The translations under genes were made by a program, and so were the position numbers. A DNA stretch of 64,000 nucleotides from Planctomycetaceae bacterium (GTDB taxonomy: Bacteria; Planctomycetota; Planctomycetia; Planctomycetales; Planctomycetaceae): contig JANSXP010000004.1 in NCBI GenBank assembly GCA_024742875.1, positions 124,001 through 188,000 of the forward strand, in the 5' to 3' direction. A model generated the notes under the pieces. It was not told the origin of the DNA. It was given only the letters and a program-made list of their open reading frames with translations, and did not search any database. Shown here in pieces: positions 26,869 to 35,716 of the stretch (within the stretch, counting starts at the first letter, position 1; each line of letters opens with the position of its first letter).

Positions 26869-28875
26869 TCAGGCCAGAGAAGCGGCTGGTTCCGGTGTCG
26901 ATTGAGGTTTGGCGGCATCAGGGGCAGGTGGCTGCTCCAGACGACGAAGTTCCGGTGGTGTCCAGCCGGCGGACAGCTGCACAACAGCTGAGATGGCCAG
27001 AGCCCAGGTGGCTCCCAGAGCATCAGGAAAGGAAAACTCCTGCAGGATGCCCGTCATAATGATACCGATCACCAGCGTGAACAGGGCGCTCGAAATGCGG
27101 AAGCGGGACTTGCGGAAGCTGTCCGCCTGCCACCACCAGCGACGGAAGACAAACAGTCCGGCAAAGAACAGCATAAAGCAGGCCATCGTGGGAAAACCGG
27201 TGCCGTCCGCCACCGCCACGCGTCCGACCATTAGAGATTCGTGACCACCGCCGCGGAACAGCCGGTCATCACTGATCAGCAGGTACTTTGGCAGCACGGA
27301 GGCCAGACTGCCCACACCCAGCCCGACGACACCCAGTGTCAGGCGACGAGTCAGACTGTCGCCGGCTGAGCCTTCCCACATCTTTGACGGGATAATCAGG
27401 CCCCACGCTGCCAGCATCGTCACCACGCCAAAATACACAGCGTGCGTTTCATTGCGGAGCAGATTGGTCGTGAAGTACACGGCCGTCGTGACCAGGCCGG
27501 CAGCCGCCAGTGACACCGTCAGGGACGTAAAGACGTCTGTGGCCCGCTGTGACTTTGAAATTTTTCGCACGGTGGCCGGCGTATAGACGCGTTTCGTGCT
27601 CGGGTTCTTGGCAGCCGCTCGTTCCGGGATGGGATCCCGGCGTCCGGCCGGTCGTGGGTAGTCTCGTCGGGGCGGAGGCGTTCCGGCCGCCGCAGCGCGG
27701 GCCGATTGAGCGGGACCGGGTTCCGGCTGCCCCGTCAAACTGCGGAGAATCTGATACCCCAGATAGGCGGCACCGCCAATCATGCCCCCAACCGCCACCG
27801 GGCGGATCAGGTTGGACTCAATAATCAGCAGCGCCGCGGCACCACCAATGACCCATTGCAGGGGTACAGGCAGCGAGTGCCACGAGGCGAGCAGGGCGCC
27901 AAAACCGGAAGTGGGTTTGGAACTGCTGGTGCCTGCCGCAGCGGGCTGAGGGGCTGGTCGGGGGGCAGTCGCTTCCGGAGCGGGACCGGCCGTGGAATGC
28001 AGCAGTGCCACAGGGGCTGGCTGCGTGGGCTCGAATGGTCGGGGATCACGCTGGTGCACAGAAATCGGGGCGGCCGGATCGGCACCCTCCACGGCCAGGC
28101 AGAACTGGCGGTTGAGTTCTTCCACGCTGTGCGTGCGTTTGTCCGGATCCTTTTCGAGTGCGGCGGCAATGACCTGGCGCAACGACTCGGGCAGGACCGT
28201 AACGTCCGGATCTGACGTCAGATGCTTCATCAGGATTTCGGCGGTTGTCTGTCCCTCGAAAGGCACACGACCGGTGAGCATCTCGTAGAGAATGATGCCC
28301 ATCGCATACACGTCGACCTCTTTGCCGTAGCGCCCTTTGGCGACTTCCGGAGCCATGTAATAGACGGTGCCCACACTTTGCGTCTGAGCACTGCGGCGAC
28401 TCTCGGAGATGTACTTCGACAGTCCCACGTCACCGATTTTTACGCCCGACGGATCACGAAACACGTTGGCCGGCTTGAGGTCACGATGGACGATGCCTCG
28501 ATCATGCAGAAAACTCAGGCCGGCTGTGATGCCTTCCAGCCAGTAGCGGACCTGCTCCACGGGCATTCCGCTCGGGTGGTCCTGCATGGTCTCATACAGA
28601 CCACGACCGCTCACATACTCCATGACCACCCAGTGGTCTTTGTCTGTGTCCTGTCGGATATCGAAGATTGTCACCAGATTCGGGTGCTTCAGGTTCAGAC
28701 ACTGAGACACACCACGAATTTCCACATCGAGGTTGTTGTTGAGAAGCTTCAGCGCGACTTCCTTACCGGCATCGCTCAGCGCGTAATAAACTTCTCCGAA
28801 ACCACCTCGATGAATGGCCCGCTTGATGGTGTATCCATCAAGAGGTCGCGATTCGGGGGCAAAGGTGAATTTCAT
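26869..28875 (-). CDS. Multi-pass membrane serine/threonine protein kinase
   Basis: 668 residues. The kinase domain occupies about residues 14-270: glycine loop RGGFGEVY (23-30), ATP-anchoring Lys43 in VALKLL, catalytic loop HRDLKPAN (130-137), magnesium motif written DVG (149-151) instead of DFG, activation-segment end APE (175-177). A Pro/Ala-rich linker follows, then seven or eight hydrophobic segments to the C-terminus. Eukaryote-like kinases with membrane parts are abundant in planctomycetes (general knowledge). DVG is a tolerated variant, so activity is still likely. Neighbours are an FHA protein upstream and a membrane protein downstream, which fits a phospho-Thr signalling unit. Confidence 0.92.
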   Translation of the reverse strand: MKFTFAPESRPLDGYTIKRAIHRGGFGEVYYALSDAGKEVALKLLNNNLDVEIRGVSQCLNLKHPNLVTIFDIRQDTDKDHWVVMEYVSGRGLYETMQDHPSGMPVEQVRYWLEGITAGLSFLHDRGIVHRDLKPANVFRDPSGVKIGDVGLSKYISESRRSAQTQSVGTVYYMAPEVAKGRYGKEVDVYAMGIILYEMLTGRVPFEGQTTAEILMKHLTSDPDVTVLPESLRQVIAAALEKDPDKRTHSVEELNRQFCLAVEGADPAAPISVHQRDPRPFEPTQPAPVALLHSTAGPAPEATAPRPAPQPAAAGTSSSKPTSGFGALLASWHSLPVPLQWVIGGAAALLIIESNLIRPVAVGGMIGGAAYLGYQILRSLTGQPEPGPAQSARAAAAGTPPPRRDYPRPAGRRDPIPERAAAKNPSTKRVYTPATVRKISKSQRATDVFTSLTVSLAAAGLVTTAVYFTTNLLRNETHAVYFGVVTMLAAWGLIIPSKMWEGSAGDSLTRRLTLGVVGLGVGSLASVLPKYLLISDDRLFRGGGHESLMVGRVAVADGTGFPTMACFMLFFAGLFVFRRWWWQADSFRKSRFRISSALFTLVIGIIMTGILQEFSFPDALGATWALAISAVVQLSAGWTPPELRRLEQPPAPDAAKPQSTPEPAASLA

Positions 28876-28977
28876 GATCGGGATTCCCAGGCGGGGCTGT
28901 GTGGACTGCCGCGGCGCGACAGCAGTTCTTTCCGTTTGGCCACCGTCAGATTGTCCGACTGGGCCATCGTTCGTCGG

Positions 28978-29685
28978 CTAGTCCATTTTCTCAACTCGAA
29001 ATCGTACCTCTTCGGCAGACGTGACCACAGTTCCGTGAGACAGTCCGGCCGATTCCATCACGGCCGCTCCGTCCACCGTCAGTGCGGCTTTGGAGCGACA
29101 TCGCAGTTCGCCATCCTGAGCGTAGAGCACCACGACATCAGTCCAGCCGGGGCAAAAGATGTGATGATCACGCCGTGGCCCCAGCAGGCAGTGATCTGAC
29201 AGCAGAATGATACCATCCACACTGTGTGATGGTCGATGATCACTTTCAAAGTCGATCACCGCACTGGTGCTGAGCACGCTGGGAATGCGAAACCCCAGTC
29301 GAACACGTTCGGCCAGGCAGATTTGATCGCCGCTGCGAAGAATGGTGGACGTGTCAATTCGTTTGCCCGAGACACTCGTGGCCTGCTCGGCCGACAGCCT
29401 CCAGACTTCGCCGTCCCGAGCCACGGTGGCATGGTGTCGTGAGACATTGGCCAGCAGGGCGATGTCGGCAGACGGACCGTCAAAAGACGGGGCGCCCACA
29501 ATAAAAGACTCGCCAACACACAGCTGCCACGCGCCGACGCCGTCGATCCACAACATGTAGCGATTGCAGTTTCCGGGATTCACCTTGGGAGCCTTGAAAA
29601 GCGTCGTTTCAGACACGCTCGTGTCACAGAGCCACGCGTCTTTTTCCTTGTGTCGACTGTCGGTGGGCAGCGCGTCTGTTTGCAT
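28978..29685 (-). CDS. FHA-domain protein, partner of the kinase
   Basis: 235 residues. Residues about 45-135 form a forkhead-associated fold: FIVGAPS, then NVSRHHATVARDGEVWRL with the phospho-Thr-contacting Ser-Arg and His, and LRSGDQICL. The second half (about 150-235, LLSDHCLLGPRRDHHIFC then KAALTVDGAAV) looks like a degenerate second copy. FHA domains bind phosphothreonine peptides (family knowledge), so this protein probably reads marks placed by the kinase encoded about 100 bp downstream. It is cytoplasmic and has no signal peptide. Confidence 0.8.
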   Translation of the reverse strand: MQTDALPTDSRHKEKDAWLCDTSVSETTLFKAPKVNPGNCNRYMLWIDGVGAWQLCVGESFIVGAPSFDGPSADIALLANVSRHHATVARDGEVWRLSAEQATSVSGKRIDTSTILRSGDQICLAERVRLGFRIPSVLSTSAVIDFESDHRPSHSVDGIILLSDHCLLGPRRDHHIFCPGWTDVVVLYAQDGELRCRSKAALTVDGAAVMESAGLSHGTVVTSAEEVRFRVEKMD

Positions 29686-29852
29686 TGTATTTGACTGTCC
29701 GGTTTCAACCGCGAAGGTAAGCAGAGGACCCTGAGATAACGTAGATTTGTTCGCCGCAGATGAGAATATTTTGGCTGAAATCCGGGGGAATTCTGCCAGA
29801 ACACGACAATTGGTGCCTGCCGTCGAACCACGTGTCCTCGATGGCGGCGCGT

Positions 29853-29885
29853 AAAAAAACTCCAGGTTCGCTGTGAACCCGGAGT
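29853..29885 (-). terminator. Intrinsic terminator of the coiled-coil protein gene
   Basis: Minus strand ACTCCGGGTTC pairs with GAACCTGGAGT (one mismatch) across a short loop, followed by seven T (complement of A at 29853-29859). It ends the 29968-30792 transcript before the FHA gene. Confidence 0.85.
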
Positions 29886-29967
29886 CTTCCGTGTGTCCCG
29901 ATTGTGTCGACGAGGTCCCGTCTCGTCTGTGACTGCGACACCTCCCGGTCGCCGGTGCCGAAGCCGC

Positions 29968-30792
29968 CTACAGAGATGTGTGGCTGACTTCGGCGTACTC
30001 GCCTTCGTCCACACCAAAGTGACTGTCAATTTCACTCAGGATGTTGGAGTGGCTGTCTGTCGTTTCCAGTTCTTCGATCTCGGTGAAGATGTCCGGATCG
30101 ATGACGTGACCTTCGATTTCCAGCAGAGACTCGCGAACATCGAGATTGTGGTTCAGTGCCTTGATGGCCTGTTCCACCTTCGCCAGTTCGGTGTCATCGA
30201 TTTCCACCTGATTGACGGCCTCAGTGGCCTGGATGGTCTTCAGGCGAGCTTCCAGCTGAGACACGCTAACAGCAAGAGTTTCCTTGCGATCCATCATGCT
30301 GTTCAGCTTCTTCTGGTTGGCTCGCAGTGTCTGCTTCTGAGCTTCCAGAATCTGTCGCTCGCGATTCAACACGTCTTCGCCCAGTTTGTAAGCGTCAAAT
30401 TTTTCTGCCAGCAGAACTTCGGCTTCACGGCGTGAGTAGGAAACAGCTCGGTAGGTGAAGCCGTCTTTTCCGCTGTCCAGATCGTTGCGGCGAGCCATGA
30501 TTTCGTCTCGCTGACGGGACAGGCGTACTTCTTTGTCGTCAATTTCCCGCTGGAGGTCTTTGACGTCCACAGACTGCTCAGCAACAACCGTCATATGCTG
30601 GCGAATTTCGGGCATCAGCTGGTCGATCTGCTTGCGGATACGAGCCAGTTCAAATTCGGGTGAGATTTCAGATTTCACCGCTTCGCGGACGTTGTCGCAA
30701 GCCGTGCGGGCATAGCTGAACATGTCCGTGCCGAAGACGAATCCTGCGGCAAGTGCGGCGACCAATGATCCAATGACAGCTTTCTTCAGCAT
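29968..30792 (-). CDS. Exported long coiled-coil protein
   Basis: About 274 residues from ATG 30792 (MLKKAVIGSLVAALAAGFVFG), which has AGGAG upstream and gives a signal peptide or anchor in the first 22 residues. The frame's upstream start at 30843 is rejected for that reason. Residues about 50-230 are charged heptad-rich helix with no Pro, predicting one or two long coiled coils (for example DLQREIDDKEVRLSRQRDE); the tail is acidic. The layout is loosely PspA-like, but the N-terminal membrane signal differs, and I do not assign a family. It is likely an envelope scaffold protein. Confidence 0.7.
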   Translation of the reverse strand: MLKKAVIGSLVAALAAGFVFGTDMFSYARTACDNVREAVKSEISPEFELARIRKQIDQLMPEIRQHMTVVAEQSVDVKDLQREIDDKEVRLSRQRDEIMARRNDLDSGKDGFTYRAVSYSRREAEVLLAEKFDAYKLGEDVLNRERQILEAQKQTLRANQKKLNSMMDRKETLAVSVSQLEARLKTIQATEAVNQVEIDDTELAKVEQAIKALNHNLDVRESLLEIEGHVIDPDIFTEIEELETTDSHSNILSEIDSHFGVDEGEYAEVSHTSL

Positions 30793-31152
30793 CGTTTTCT
30801 CCTGAGATGATTCGCTCTTTTCGGGAACACACGTGAGCGGCAAGTGCTGCTCATGCCCCTAATTCGCCCGGCCAGGCCGTAGATTGGCGTGTTTCGACCT
30901 TTTTTTTGAAACTCCGAAGAATCTGCGGCATGACGCCGAAAATCACTGTCTGCCCAGCAAAAACACGGGCCATTGGTCGGCAGCGGTACCCGCCGATGCG
31001 GCCCGGTCAATGATCCTGGGAAAATTCTGCAGCCGAAGCGGGGTTGTGAGACACTGTCCGGACGGATCGGAGACGGACAGGTCGAGGCCGGGGCGCGGAC
31101 GAGTCAGCCGCGGCCAGATGGTCGTGAAAACCGCGGCAATGCGGCTGTCGCT

Positions 31153-32118
31153 CTAAGCGTCGCAGGAATTGAGGAAAGCGGTCAGCTGGTCGAGAATCGC
31201 GCTGAGAATTTCCCGGTCAGATTCCGGTCGCTGCAGGCCGCGCGGATGCGTCAAATCATGGGCGATCATCTGTCGCAGATGCAGAAACTGAGCACACGTG
31301 TGCTTGTAAGCGGGCACGGGGGCGCGAAAGGCAAAAAAGCCCAGATACTGCAGGATGTCGTTCAGCTGAAAAAACGACGCATCACCGGCCGCCCACAGCT
31401 CGTCCCGACGGGCAAACAGGTCCGGACAGAAACTGGAAAGCCCGAGTAGATAGTCACTGCCATAGATCACCATGTCGATGGCCAGATCGTTGCCAGTGAG
31501 CACCATAAAATCGGGCCGCACACGATTGCGCAGTTCCAGTCGCTGCCATTCCAGATCACGCCGCAGTGAGGAGTGCTTTGCTCCAATGCAGTTGGTCAGC
31601 TTCATCAGCTGCTCATAAACCTCGAGCGAATAGATTCTGCCAAACGGCAGGAACATCTCGCCCAGTTCAAACCCCACGAAACGATCGCAGCCGGCGGCAA
31701 TCGCTTCATAGGACCCAACGATGTCATCGTCCGTTTGCTGCGTGAGTCCCCACGACTGAAAGATGACGGGGACCCCACCGGCCGTTTCAATGTCATTCAT
31801 CCGCCGCAGATAAGCAGATTCGTCAAACGAATCGCCCTGCTGATCGGCCACATAGGTGCCGGCAACAAACGACTGGCCGCCGCAGACTCGGCCGGTTCGC
31901 TGCAGCACAGCCGACTTTGTCGACTCATCCAGCAGGTTGATATACCCGGTGTCCATATTTACGGCCGGCGTCAGGCCGGCCGCCAGTGTGCGTTCCACGT
32001 GCTGCTCAAACGCCGACCAGTCCACCGAGTGATCGGCACGAAACGGCAGTAACACGGCCGACATACCCGTGATCTTGCGGGAGGGGACCAATGGTGGCAT
32101 GGAAACCGGAGCAGACAT
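31153..32118 (-). CDS. DapA/N-acetylneuraminate-lyase family aldolase
   Basis: About 321 residues from ATG 32118 (MSAPVSMPPLVPS). The protein follows the dihydrodipicolinate synthase TIM barrel: ITGMSAVLLPF at the first strand and CIGAKHSS with the Schiff-base Lys near residue 181. The usual G-T-T/S-G-E substrate loop reads NMDTGYINLL here, so the substrate is probably not the DapA pair of pyruvate and aspartate semialdehyde. Family members cleave or form 2-keto acids. The gene is alone on its strand, between the coiled-coil gene and a haem protein gene. Confidence 0.72.
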   Translation of the reverse strand: MSAPVSMPPLVPSRKITGMSAVLLPFRADHSVDWSAFEQHVERTLAAGLTPAVNMDTGYINLLDESTKSAVLQRTGRVCGGQSFVAGTYVADQQGDSFDESAYLRRMNDIETAGGVPVIFQSWGLTQQTDDDIVGSYEAIAAGCDRFVGFELGEMFLPFGRIYSLEVYEQLMKLTNCIGAKHSSLRRDLEWQRLELRNRVRPDFMVLTGNDLAIDMVIYGSDYLLGLSSFCPDLFARRDELWAAGDASFFQLNDILQYLGFFAFRAPVPAYKHTCAQFLHLRQMIAHDLTHPRGLQRPESDREILSAILDQLTAFLNSCDA

Positions 32119-32280
32119 GTGAATCACTTTTCGATGAGCTAAGCGTCGGGAGACCCTGTTCTCTCGAATTCGCCTTCGAAACACAATGCTGCGTCGCGGA
32201 TTCCTGTCACATCAGCTCAGCGGCTGGACACGCTTCGCCAGTGAAAAAGGCGAATGCCTGCCAGTCTTCAGTCAGCTGAG

Positions 32281-32904
32281 CTATTTGCTCCCGGGGGCAT
32301 GCTCACTCTGCAGTTGCCCATCAACGGGCAGCAGATAGGTGAGCGCCCCAATGGGCTGGCCGGCGGGAACATCGCGATAGTTGTCGTGACACATAATGCA
32401 CTTTTCGAAAACCACGGGAATCGGCGTGGCCACGCGCAGATGCCGGACACCATTGCGCTGTTCGATTTCTTCCACCCACGTCTCCCCTTTCAACAGTCTG
32501 GCGACGGCCCGTTTTTCGAAACTGTCTTCGGCCCGGTTCTCCTTGCTGTAAGGCTCTCCTGTCGCGTCGAGCAGCCGCACCCGATGCCACCCTTTCTTTT
32601 CCGCAGCCACAAACAACTGTTTGAAGGCGGTTCCCGCGGGGATGCTGTCCTCTGCAGACACATAGTGCTGCGTAATCGTCACGATGCCCCCTTTGTAGAT
32701 GTCGTCCAGCATCCGAACTTCACGCCGAACGCTATCCAGTGGACGAACTCGATGCCCATGCTGCTGCCCTGCTGTTGCCGGGCGCTGTTCGGCCCGTGCC
32801 GACTGAGGGAAAGTGAATACTCGGGCCGAAGGCGGCACTTCCAACAGCAGTATGCCGGCCGTCAGGACGGCGACCATCGCCAGGTGGAATCGTGGTTTGT
32901 TCAT
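32281..32904 (-). CDS. DUF3365 (Tll0287-like) c-type haem protein
   Basis: About 207 residues from ATG 32904 (MNKPRFHLAMVAVLTAG), with GGAG upstream; the first 40 residues form a signal peptide. The soluble domain ends in CIMCHDNYRDVPAGQPIGA, a single CxxCH haem-attachment site near residues 169-173 in the position typical of DUF3365. PYSKENRAEDSFEKRA is also characteristic of the family. Such proteins have a PAS-like fold and bind one haem c, with a sensing or redox role suggested (family knowledge). It is divergent from the SGNH hydrolase gene. Confidence 0.82.
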   Translation of the reverse strand: MNKPRFHLAMVAVLTAGILLLEVPPSARVFTFPQSARAEQRPATAGQQHGHRVRPLDSVRREVRMLDDIYKGGIVTITQHYVSAEDSIPAGTAFKQLFVAAEKKGWHRVRLLDATGEPYSKENRAEDSFEKRAVARLLKGETWVEEIEQRNGVRHLRVATPIPVVFEKCIMCHDNYRDVPAGQPIGALTYLLPVDGQLQSEHAPGSK

Positions 32905-33121
32905 TTCTCGCAGCTCCATTTTGTTAAAAGCGGACAACCACATCCAGTTTAACACCGCCAAAGCGGATGTCAATATCCACTTTTGTGTTTGCCTCGATCG
33001 GCATCACACTGACAGAACGGCGACTCACCGTCATCCTGCCCCTGAGCGCCTCACGCGTGCAGGCTACAGGCAACATCGTTAGGATCACTGTCAAACTCCC
33101 CCTTTATGCGAGACCCTGATT

Positions 33122-33877
33122 GTGAGCCGAGCCATCTGCACCACCGTCATCGGGCAGTGGAAATTCGTTCTGCTGCTCAGCCTGCTGCCCGCCACCTGCT
33201 GTGGCCAGCCAGCCGAAAAGCTGCTGCAGCCATATGTCGAAGCGGCCACCAAACGCTGGGCCAAAGACGTTGAAGCATTTGACGCACAGAACCGGTCGGA
33301 ACCTGATCCTGACAACGGCATCCTGTTCATTGGCAGCAGCAGCATCCGACGCTGGGACAGCATCGCGGCCGACATGGCACCATTCCCCACAATCCGTCGC
33401 GGCTACGGCGGCGCCAAATACACGGACATGGCCGTCTTCGCGGAACGCATCGTGCAGCCTCACAGGTATCGGGCGCTGGTCATGTTTGTCGGCAACGGCG
33501 TCGTGGGTGAGCCAACGGACCACTCGCCGGAGCTGATTGAACGGCTCACGCGACACATCGTCCGTGTCTCGCAGAAGCACCAGCCGGAGGCGCCCGTCTT
33601 CCTGATCGAAATCACGCCCTGTGAGCGACGATTCGACGCGTGGCGCAAAATTCGCCAGGTAAACGCGCGGCTGCGGGAAGTGGCCCTCTCCACGCCCAGC
33701 ACCTACTTCATCCCAACAGCCAGTCACTATCTCAAACCCGATGGCACTCCACGTCCGGAACTGTTCGTGGATGACCGTCTGCATCTGAATGCGGACGGCT
33801 ATCAGTTGTGGTCGCGTTTGATCAAACGGCGACTCAACGACGTGCTTGCTGAAGGCCGCCCACCCGGCGGCAGATAG
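33122..33877 (+). CDS. Secreted SGNH/GDSL-type hydrolase
   Basis: 251 residues from a GTG start, with a signal peptide (about 10-28). The four family blocks are present: GILFIGSSSIRRW (nucleophile Ser in a GSSS variant of GDS), RRGYGGAKYTD (Gly of the oxyanion hole), VMFVGNGVV (Asn), and DDRLHLNADGY (catalytic Asp and His). It would hydrolyse acetyl or other esters outside the membrane, perhaps on polysaccharide. The substrate is not evident from neighbours. Confidence 0.83.
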   Translation: MSRAICTTVIGQWKFVLLLSLLPATCCGQPAEKLLQPYVEAATKRWAKDVEAFDAQNRSEPDPDNGILFIGSSSIRRWDSIAADMAPFPTIRRGYGGAKYTDMAVFAERIVQPHRYRALVMFVGNGVVGEPTDHSPELIERLTRHIVRVSQKHQPEAPVFLIEITPCERRFDAWRKIRQVNARLREVALSTPSTYFIPTASHYLKPDGTPRPELFVDDRLHLNADGYQLWSRLIKRRLNDVLAEGRPPGGR

Positions 33878-34041
33878 CCAGGTCCTCGGTCGGCAATCAC
33901 CCAGCTGGCGTTCTCCTCCCCAGGAGCCATCCAGGCACATGGCCGTACCTGTACTGGATAGATACCCGCGAACTGGCACATCCCTCCCAGGAGCTGAGCA
34001 GTTGTGCGCCGATACCTCTCACCAAGGGAGGAATCTGGCCA

Positions 34042-34494
34042 ATGCAACGTGGGGACAAAACGCCGGCCGGCACTGCCGGGTTTCACCTGCATGTGCTGCA
34101 GGACTGCCAGAAGTACGGATTTCCCTGCATCCCGGATATCGAAACCCCCGTGGTATCGGTGTACTACATTGCCGCACGATGGATGGGGCACACGGACGAC
34201 CACAGCGTAAAAGACATGATCGAAACAGCCCGGATGCGAGATCTGATCGTGTGTACGATTCGGCGGCAACCCTGCGTTCGCCTGTCCGACAGCACGGAGA
34301 TCATCATGGCGTCTGTCGGTAACAGTAGCTCGTGGCGGGGCACATCCGAGACCAGCCACAGCCTGACAGCACCAGAGGCTCCCTTTGAAGGCGAGCCTCC
34401 CGCCGGTGCCTCACAGCCGCTCCACTCAGCACCGGCCAGTCATCCGGCGGACGACACACGGCAGCATTTGCCGTCCAGATACCCTCCGCTTTAA
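34042..34494 (+). CDS. Hypothetical protein, uncertain gene
   Basis: 150 residues with no family I recognise. It is kept because an excellent Shine-Dalgarno (AGGGAGGA) sits 9 bases before the ATG and because third codon positions are GC-biased in the first 90 codons. The first half looks folded (FHLHVLQDCQKYGFPC, then VVSVYYIAARWMGH); the last 50 residues are Ser/Pro/Ala-rich. An overlapping minus-strand frame (33802-34359) lacks these features. Confidence 0.45.
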   Translation: MQRGDKTPAGTAGFHLHVLQDCQKYGFPCIPDIETPVVSVYYIAARWMGHTDDHSVKDMIETARMRDLIVCTIRRQPCVRLSDSTEIIMASVGNSSSWRGTSETSHSLTAPEAPFEGEPPAGASQPLHSAPASHPADDTRQHLPSRYPPL

Positions 34495-34542
34495 GGTAAC
34501 ACACAGAAGTACCAAAGACTGACGGACAATTGCCGTTTCTGC

Positions 34543-34571
34543 TTGCCGCTGGCAGGACGCTGTATTCTAAT
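34543..34571 (+). promoter_or_regulatory. Sigma-70 type promoter of the MarC gene
   Basis: TTGCCG (34543-34548), a 17-bp spacer and TCTAAT (34566-34571) match the housekeeping consensus at 4 of 6 and 5 of 6 positions. The predicted start is about 45 bp before the GTG start codon. Confidence 0.5.
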
Positions 34572-34623
34572 CCCGCCCCTTCACCTGGTTTGATTTTCGC
34601 GACTTCCCTCGAGGACGCAGATC

Positions 34624-35205
34624 GTGATTTCCATAGCGCTGCTGCTGATTTTAATCATGGATCCGTTTGGCAACATGGTGGTCGTCAACACGCTGCTGTC
34701 AGAACTGCCTCCGCCACGCCGCAGACTCGTACTTGTGCGCGAGGGGCTCATTGCCACCTCGATCCTGATGTCCGCCATCTTTTTTGGGCAGGTTCTGCTG
34801 TCGACGCTGGGGCTGGAAGAATACTCACTGCGTCTCGCCGGCGGCATTGTGCTGTTTCTGATTGCTCTGGGCATGCTTTTTCCAGCCAAAAAACTGCTCG
34901 ACGAACAGCCTGGGGAAGCGCCGCTTGTGGTGCCGATCGCGATGCCGCTGATCGCCGGCCCCAGCGCCATTTCCATGGTAATCCTGTTTGCCGAAAAACA
35001 TCCGATCGCGGAGGTGGCAGGCGGGGTCCTCATTGCCGCCAGCGTCAATACGGCCATGCTGTCGATGTCTTCCTGGCTGTTTGCACGCCTGGGACGGCGG
35101 GGGGCAACGGCCATTGAGCGTCTGATGGGACTGCTGCTGATCATGCTGTCCGTACAAATGGTTCTGGACGGCATCGACGCCTACATGCGAACCAGATCGT
35201 GGTAG
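34624..35205 (+). CDS. MarC family integral membrane protein
   Basis: 193 residues with six hydrophobic helices. The opening LLLILIMDPFGNMVVVNTLL carries the family's D-P-x-G-N/x-P-like block, and PLIAGPSAISMVILFA is the second conserved block of MarC/UPF0056. GTG start with GAGGA upstream. Function of the family is unsettled; the early link to multiple antibiotic resistance has not held up (family knowledge). It is monocistronic. Confidence 0.82.
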   Translation: MISIALLLILIMDPFGNMVVVNTLLSELPPPRRRLVLVREGLIATSILMSAIFFGQVLLSTLGLEEYSLRLAGGIVLFLIALGMLFPAKKLLDEQPGEAPLVVPIAMPLIAGPSAISMVILFAEKHPIAEVAGGVLIAASVNTAMLSMSSWLFARLGRRGATAIERLMGLLLIMLSVQMVLDGIDAYMRTRSW

Positions 35206-35281
35206 CGCGATCCTGCCAGCAGGGCAGTTCCTCAGGCCTTGACTGCCCACCGCAACTGATCGGCAAACAACTCTCGGCGGA

Positions 35282-35716
35282 TCAGGAATCGGCCTGACCA
35301 AGATAGGTCGCCAGAGCGGCCAGCAGCGGATCAATGGCTCGCTCCTGAATCTGGTGCGGGGGACTCCAGTCAAACCACTGGTAGTCTCCGTGTTCGGTCA
35401 CTTCAATCTCCACATCGTGCAGCAGACGCCCCAGATAAATGAGCATCGTCTTTTCGACTTCACCGTCCTGACTGGTGTAGCGGCGGGCCTTCACCATGTA
35501 GCGGGTTTCGTAACAGAACTCCGGATCGACCTCGACATCGTCGGCCGAGATGCCCGTTTCTTCCTCCAGCTCCCGCAGTGCGCACTGCATATCGGTTTCA
35601 CCAGGATCAACGTGTCCTTTCGGCAGATCCCAGCGGGCCGGATGCTTCATCAGCAGGAAGGACTCGATCGGGTCGCCTTTAACAATCAGAAAACCACAGG
35701 AACGAGGCTGCTTCAT
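35282..35716 (-). CDS. Nudix hydrolase, Ap4A-pyrophosphatase-like
   Basis: 144 residues. The Nudix box GHVDPGETDMQCALRELEEETG matches G-x5-E-x7-R-E-x2-E-E-x-G completely. The short N-terminus (CGFLIVKG, then KHPARWDLPKG) and the WF...A motif near the end resemble asymmetric diadenosine tetraphosphate hydrolases. It would act in the cytoplasm on dinucleoside polyphosphates or capped RNA. Its ATG overlaps the stop of the preceding Nudix gene in an ATGA, so translation is probably coupled. Confidence 0.85.
   Translation of the reverse strand: MKQPRSCGFLIVKGDPIESFLLMKHPARWDLPKGHVDPGETDMQCALRELEEETGISADDVEVDPEFCYETRYMVKARRYTSQDGEVEKTMLIYLGRLLHDVEIEVTEHGDYQWFDWSPPHQIQERAIDPLLAALATYLGQADS

Noticed and set aside
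33802..34359. 185-residue minus-strand open frame
   Set aside because: No ribosome binding site, overlaps the SGNH hydrolase end and the better-supported 34042-34494 frame.
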